Part shown: positions 5,486 through 7,831 of the stretch, one piece after another
Position numbering within the stretch: the stretch's first letter is position 1
Layout: every line of letters begins with the position of its first letter
From: Roseovarius sp.
Lineage (GTDB): Bacteria; Pseudomonadota; Alphaproteobacteria; Rhodobacterales; Rhodobacteraceae
Assembly (NCBI GenBank): GCA_007125415.1
Contig: SLDH01000180.1
Span: forward strand, 1-7,831
Direction of reading: 5' to 3'
Length of the DNA stretch: 7,831 nucleotides
Notes under the pieces: generated by a model
Database searches by the model: none
What the model was told of the DNA's origin: nothing
What the model saw: the letters and a program-made list of their open reading frames with translations, nothing else
Position numbers and translations under genes: made by a program

Positions 5486-5872
5486 ATGAAAGTGCATTCC
5501 GGCCTTGCTTGCGTGCTTGTTCTTGTCGCTTGTGATCTGACCGATCCGAGGTTTCTGGGCGCACCGGTGACGCATGTCGAGATCGGCGGCAGCCACTTCG
5601 AGGTGCGCCAGCGGGGTGACACGGCGCTGGCGCTGCGCACCAATGCGGAACCGCCTCAACGCTACGCTGCGGCGATGACCCGCGCCGTTCTGGCGATTGA
5701 ACAGGCGACGGGTTGTCTTGTCCTGCGCGCGGATGGCGACGCTCAGGCGGCGCGGGCGCGTCTTGATTGCGGGCCGGATGGCGGATTGCCCCGCCAGCCG
5801 CGCGATTTCGATTGTGATGCTGTGGAAATCTACGACGGGTTTTTCGAATTGCGGTGCCGGCCCGGCATCTGA
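5486..5872 (+). CDS. Small predicted lipoprotein of unknown function
   Basis: I do not recognise the family. The 128-residue product begins with a short lipoprotein signal, MKVHSGLACVLVLVAC, whose lipobox is L13-V-A-C16, so C16 should be lipidated after cleavage by signal peptidase II. The next residue is D17, which under the E. coli +2 rule would keep it in the inner membrane; this rule may not hold here. The mature part is about 112 residues, with four further cysteines (C77, C95, C110, C124) that could form two disulfides in the periplasm. The start is supported by the signal peptide rather than the ribosome binding site: GGAG lies 13 nt upstream, rather far. Its 3' end overlaps the convergent acetyltransferase gene by 43 nt. 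It diverges from the mtoX-like gene, so they may share regulatory DNA. A CtrA-like box precedes it. Confidence 0.72.
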   Translation: MKVHSGLACVLVLVACDLTDPRFLGAPVTHVEIGGSHFEVRQRGDTALALRTNAEPPQRYAAAMTRAVLAIEQATGCLVLRADGDAQAARARLDCGPDGGLPRQPRDFDCDAVEIYDGFFELRCRPGI

Positions 5873-6318
5873 AGCGGTTTCGACATGTAAATGCTGGTGG
5901 TGTTCTCGGCATAGTCTCCGAAACGGGCGCAGGTCACAAAGCCATGTCGGGCATAAAGCCGCATCGCCGCCTCCAGCGCGGCTCCCGTCTCCAGTTTCAA
6001 CTCCGGCAGGCCGCTGCTGCGCGCCTCATCTTCAATCCGCCGCAAGAGCGCTGCCGCCACGCCCCGGCCCCGGCCTTCGAGGGCGGTGAACATGGATTTG
6101 ACCTCGCCATAGCCGTCCCGGATCGCGAGTGCCGCGGTGCCGAGCATCCGCGCCTCCTGTCGCGCGACGAAAAAACGGATGTCGGGCGCACACAGTTCTT
6201 CGATGTCGAGCGCATAGATGTCTTCGACCGGAAAAAGCTCTTGCATCAGCGCATGGCTGCTCTGCAGGAGCCGGGCTGCCTGAGGATCACGTGGATTGCC
6301 GCGAGTGACGATGAGCAT
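5830..6318 (-). CDS. GNAT-family N-acetyltransferase
   Basis: A 162-residue cytosolic acetyl-CoA-dependent acetyltransferase with unknown acceptor. The GNAT fold is seen from FFVARQEARMLGTAALAI (about 49-66; motif C/D strands), then GYGEVKSMFTALEGRGRGVAAALL (about 69-92). There R83-G-R-G86-V-A is the acetyl-CoA pyrophosphate-binding motif A. The motif B region ELKLETGAALEAAMRLYARHGF follows, where LYARHGF is typical of the family. FGDYAENTTSIYMSKPL ends the fold, and about 13 further residues form a tail unlikely to be structured. The start ATG at 6318-6316 has no clear Shine-Dalgarno, and I see no better internal start. The last 43 nt overlap the convergent lipoprotein gene. Upstream it diverges from smc. 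The resemblance to small-substrate or general GNATs does not identify a substrate. Confidence 0.9.
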   Translation of the reverse strand: MLIVTRGNPRDPQAARLLQSSHALMQELFPVEDIYALDIEELCAPDIRFFVARQEARMLGTAALAIRDGYGEVKSMFTALEGRGRGVAAALLRRIEDEARSSGLPELKLETGAALEAAMRLYARHGFVTCARFGDYAENTTSIYMSKPLQMPGRHRNSKNPS

Positions 6319-6339
6319 CGGCAGAGATTAGGAAAGGTA

Positions 6340-6380
6340 GTCCGGCCGCGTCAAGCCCGCAAAGGCCCGAGCGGCCGGAC
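6340..6380. repeat. 10-bp inverted repeat in the GNAT/smc divergent region
   Basis: GTCCGGCCGC (6340-6349) and GCGGCCGGAC (6371-6380) are perfect reverse complements around a 21-nt loop. On the minus strand this lies 21-62 nt upstream of the GNAT start codon, so it could be a leader hairpin or an operator. There is no U-run, so it is not an intrinsic terminator. Both flanking genes point away from it. Confidence 0.4.
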
Positions 6381-6427
6381 AGTGCAACGGCAGCGCCCGC
6401 CACGCCCTCGCAGTTGCGGGCATATCT

Positions 6428-6436
6428 TGTGGATAA
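6428..6436 (-). promoter_or_regulatory. Exact DnaA-box consensus upstream of smc
   Basis: TGTGGATAA on the plus strand is TTATCCACA on the minus strand, the strongest form of the DnaA 9-mer. It lies about 104 nt upstream of the smc start codon, ahead of a possible smc promoter. A single box suggests transcriptional control by DnaA at most, not an origin; no second box is seen nearby. Confidence 0.4.
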
Positions 6437-6471
6437 GCCGCATACTGCACCCCATATCCAGCGCAGCCATG

Positions 6472-6500
6472 TTGACAGACGGGCCCTTCTGCCGCCACAC
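6472..6500 (+). promoter_or_regulatory. Possible smc promoter
   Basis: A perfect -35 hexamer TTGACA (6472-6477) is followed at 17-18 nt by CCACAC/CACACT, a poor -10. Strong -35 with weak -10 is common in GC-rich alphaproteobacteria. A start near 6507 would give a leader of about 30 nt before smc. Confidence 0.35.
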
Positions 6501-6539
6501 TCGGCCAAATCCGGAATCGCCGGACCTGAAAGGCTGAAC

Positions 6540-7831
6540 GTGCAGTTTTCCAGACTGAGATTGACAGGCTTCAAGAGTTTCGTGGACCCCACGGATCTCA
6601 TCATCGCAAACGGGTTGACCGGCGTGGTCGGCCCCAATGGCTGTGGCAAGTCGAACCTGCTCGAGGCACTGCGCTGGGTCATGGGGGAAAATCGCCCCAC
6701 CGCGATGCGCGGAGGCGGGATGGAGGATGTGATCTTCGCCGGGGCCGCGACACGCGGGGCGCGCAATTTCGCCGAGGTCGCGATTCATATCGACAATTCG
6801 GACAGGCTCGCCCCCGCAGGGTTCAATGACAGCGATCACCTGGAGATCGTCCGCCGGATCACCCGCGACGTGGGCAGCGCCTACAAGGTCAATGCCAAGG
6901 ATGTCCGGGCGCGGGACGTGCAGATGCTGTTCGCCGACGCCTCTACCGGCGCGCATTCGCCGGCCCTGGTGCGGCAGGGGCAAATTGCAGAACTGATCAA
7001 TGCCAAGCCCAAGGCGCGCCGCCGCATTCTGGAGGAGGCGGCTGGCATTTCGGGGCTCTACCAGCGCCGCCACGAGGCGGAGTTGAAACTGAGGGGGGCC
7101 GAGGCGAACCTCACGCGGCTTGATGACGTCATCGAACAGCTTGCCAGCCAGCTTGCGGGGCTCGCGCGGCAGGCCAAACAGGCCACGCGCTACCGCGAAA
7201 TCGGCGCGGCCCTGCGGCAGGCCGAGGGGCTGTTGCTCTATCGCCGCTGGAAAGAGGCCGATGCGGCCAGCGCCAGCGCCGACGAGGCCCTGCGCAGCCA
7301 GACAGGTGCCGCGGCGCGCAGCGAGGCCGCCGCGCGGGATGCCGCAAAGCGCCGGGAAGCCGCTGATCTTGCCCTGCCGCCCCTGCGCGAGGAAGAGGCG
7401 ATCGCCGCAGCCGTGCTTCAGCGGCTCGTTGTCGAGCGCGATGCGCTTGATGCACGGGAGGCAAGTGCGCATGAGCGGCTCGAAACCCTGAAAGCGCGCA
7501 TTGAGCAACTGACCTTCGACATGAGCCGCGAGGCCGGTCTGAACCGCGACGCGGGAGAAACCATCGCGCAGCTTGAGGCAGAAGCGGAGGAACTGGCCGC
7601 GGCCGGCACGGGCCACGAGGCGTTGCTCGAAGAGGCCGCGGAGGCCGCGCGCGCGGCGGCGCTCGCCCTGCAGGCCCGTGAAGGCGAGATGAGCACCCGG
7701 ACCGAGGATGTCGCCCGGCTTGCCGCGCGCCACCAGTCGGCGCAGCGCCTTCTGGATGACAGCCGCAAGACCCTTGAGCGCTCGGAGTCGGAGGCGCGCC
7801 GGGCACAGGCGGCCCTCGCACAGTCGCATGA
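6540..7831 (+). CDS. smc: Chromosome segregation protein SMC, N-terminal 430 residues
   Basis: The SMC ATPase compacts and helps segregate the chromosome, usually with ScpA and ScpB, on the nucleoid. The frame is open from the GTG at 6540 to the right edge, so about the first third of a normal 1,150-residue protein is present. The N-terminal head begins MQFSRLRLTGFKSFVDPTDL (GTG read as Met). The Walker A motif is GPNGCGKS at residues 31-38, with LLEALRWVMGE after it. The Q-loop region SPALVRQGQIAELI lies at about 141-154, then RRRILEEAAGISGLYQRRHEAE, a very typical SMC head segment. From about residue 165 on the sequence is Ala/Glu/Arg-rich with heptad character, the first arm of the coiled coil. 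AAAGG about 6 nt before GTG is a fair ribosome binding site. The Walker B and signature motifs lie outside the window. Confidence 0.96.
   Translation, partial: MQFSRLRLTGFKSFVDPTDLIIANGLTGVVGPNGCGKSNLLEALRWVMGENRPTAMRGGGMEDVIFAGAATRGARNFAEVAIHIDNSDRLAPAGFNDSDHLEIVRRITRDVGSAYKVNAKDVRARDVQMLFADASTGAHSPALVRQGQIAELINAKPKARRRILEEAAGISGLYQRRHEAELKLRGAEANLTRLDDVIEQLASQLAGLARQAKQATRYREIGAALRQAEGLLLYRRWKEADAASASADEALRSQTGAAARSEAAARDAAKRREAADLALPPLREEEAIAAAVLQRLVVERDALDAREASAHERLETLKARIEQLTFDMSREAGLNRDAGETIAQLEAEAEELAAAGTGHEALLEEAAEAARAAALALQAREGEMSTRTEDVARLAARHQSAQRLLDDSRKTLERSESEARRAQAALAQSH

Noticed and set aside
6469..6537. 22-codon open frame just before smc as a leader peptide
   Set aside because: It overlaps the putative smc -35 box, has no clear ribosome binding site, and its sequence is unremarkable.
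6351..7829. 492-residue open frame on the minus strand across smc
   Set aside because: It is antisense to an unmistakable Smc coding frame. Its product is Arg/Gly/Leu-rich with no domain, as expected for the complement of a GC-rich coiled-coil gene.

Overview
The window looks like chromosomal DNA of an alphaproteobacterium, most likely a Rhodobacteraceae (Roseobacter-type) genome. The reasons are high GC, an Smc N-terminus of the GFKSFVDPTDL type, a PdhR-like regulator with an LRGILRPGERLPSERDLAE signature, and an AT-rich intergenic repeat that I associate from memory with this family. No transposase, phage gene, CRISPR array, rRNA or tRNA gene is visible.

Layout. A minus-strand block occupies the left two thirds. 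In transcription order it holds an SBP56/methanethiol-oxidase family protein (5166-3766), a polytopic membrane protein starting only 3 nt after it (3762-3103), a PdhR/FadR-type GntR regulator (3040-2273) and an M20-type carbamoylase/ureidopropionase-like amidohydrolase (2101-851). A hairpin at 773-798 probably ends this block. A 489-bp gene-free stretch follows, with a striking inverted pair of a 25-nt repeat. Next comes the 5' part of a D-Ala-D-Ala carboxypeptidase gene (361 to the left edge), also on the minus strand. To the right, a small lipoprotein gene (5486-5872, plus) diverges from the SBP56 gene and converges with, and overlaps, a GNAT acetyltransferase gene (6318-5830, minus). The 5' part of smc (6540 to the right edge, plus) diverges from the GNAT gene.

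How the genes may work together. The SBP56 protein and the membrane protein are probably translationally coupled. A C1/sulfur function (methanethiol oxidation) with a metal- or substrate-handling membrane partner is the most interesting reading, but the membrane protein's role is inferred. The GntR regulator and the amidohydrolase may form a separate catabolic pair for N-carbamoyl or ureido compounds. The carboxypeptidase, lipoprotein, GNAT and Smc genes look like unrelated neighbours. Possible regulatory sites include a near-consensus CtrA box before the lipoprotein gene, an exact DnaA box before smc, a TGACA-repeat leader before the SBP56 gene and a dyad before the GntR gene. I find no convincing new multi-gene system.
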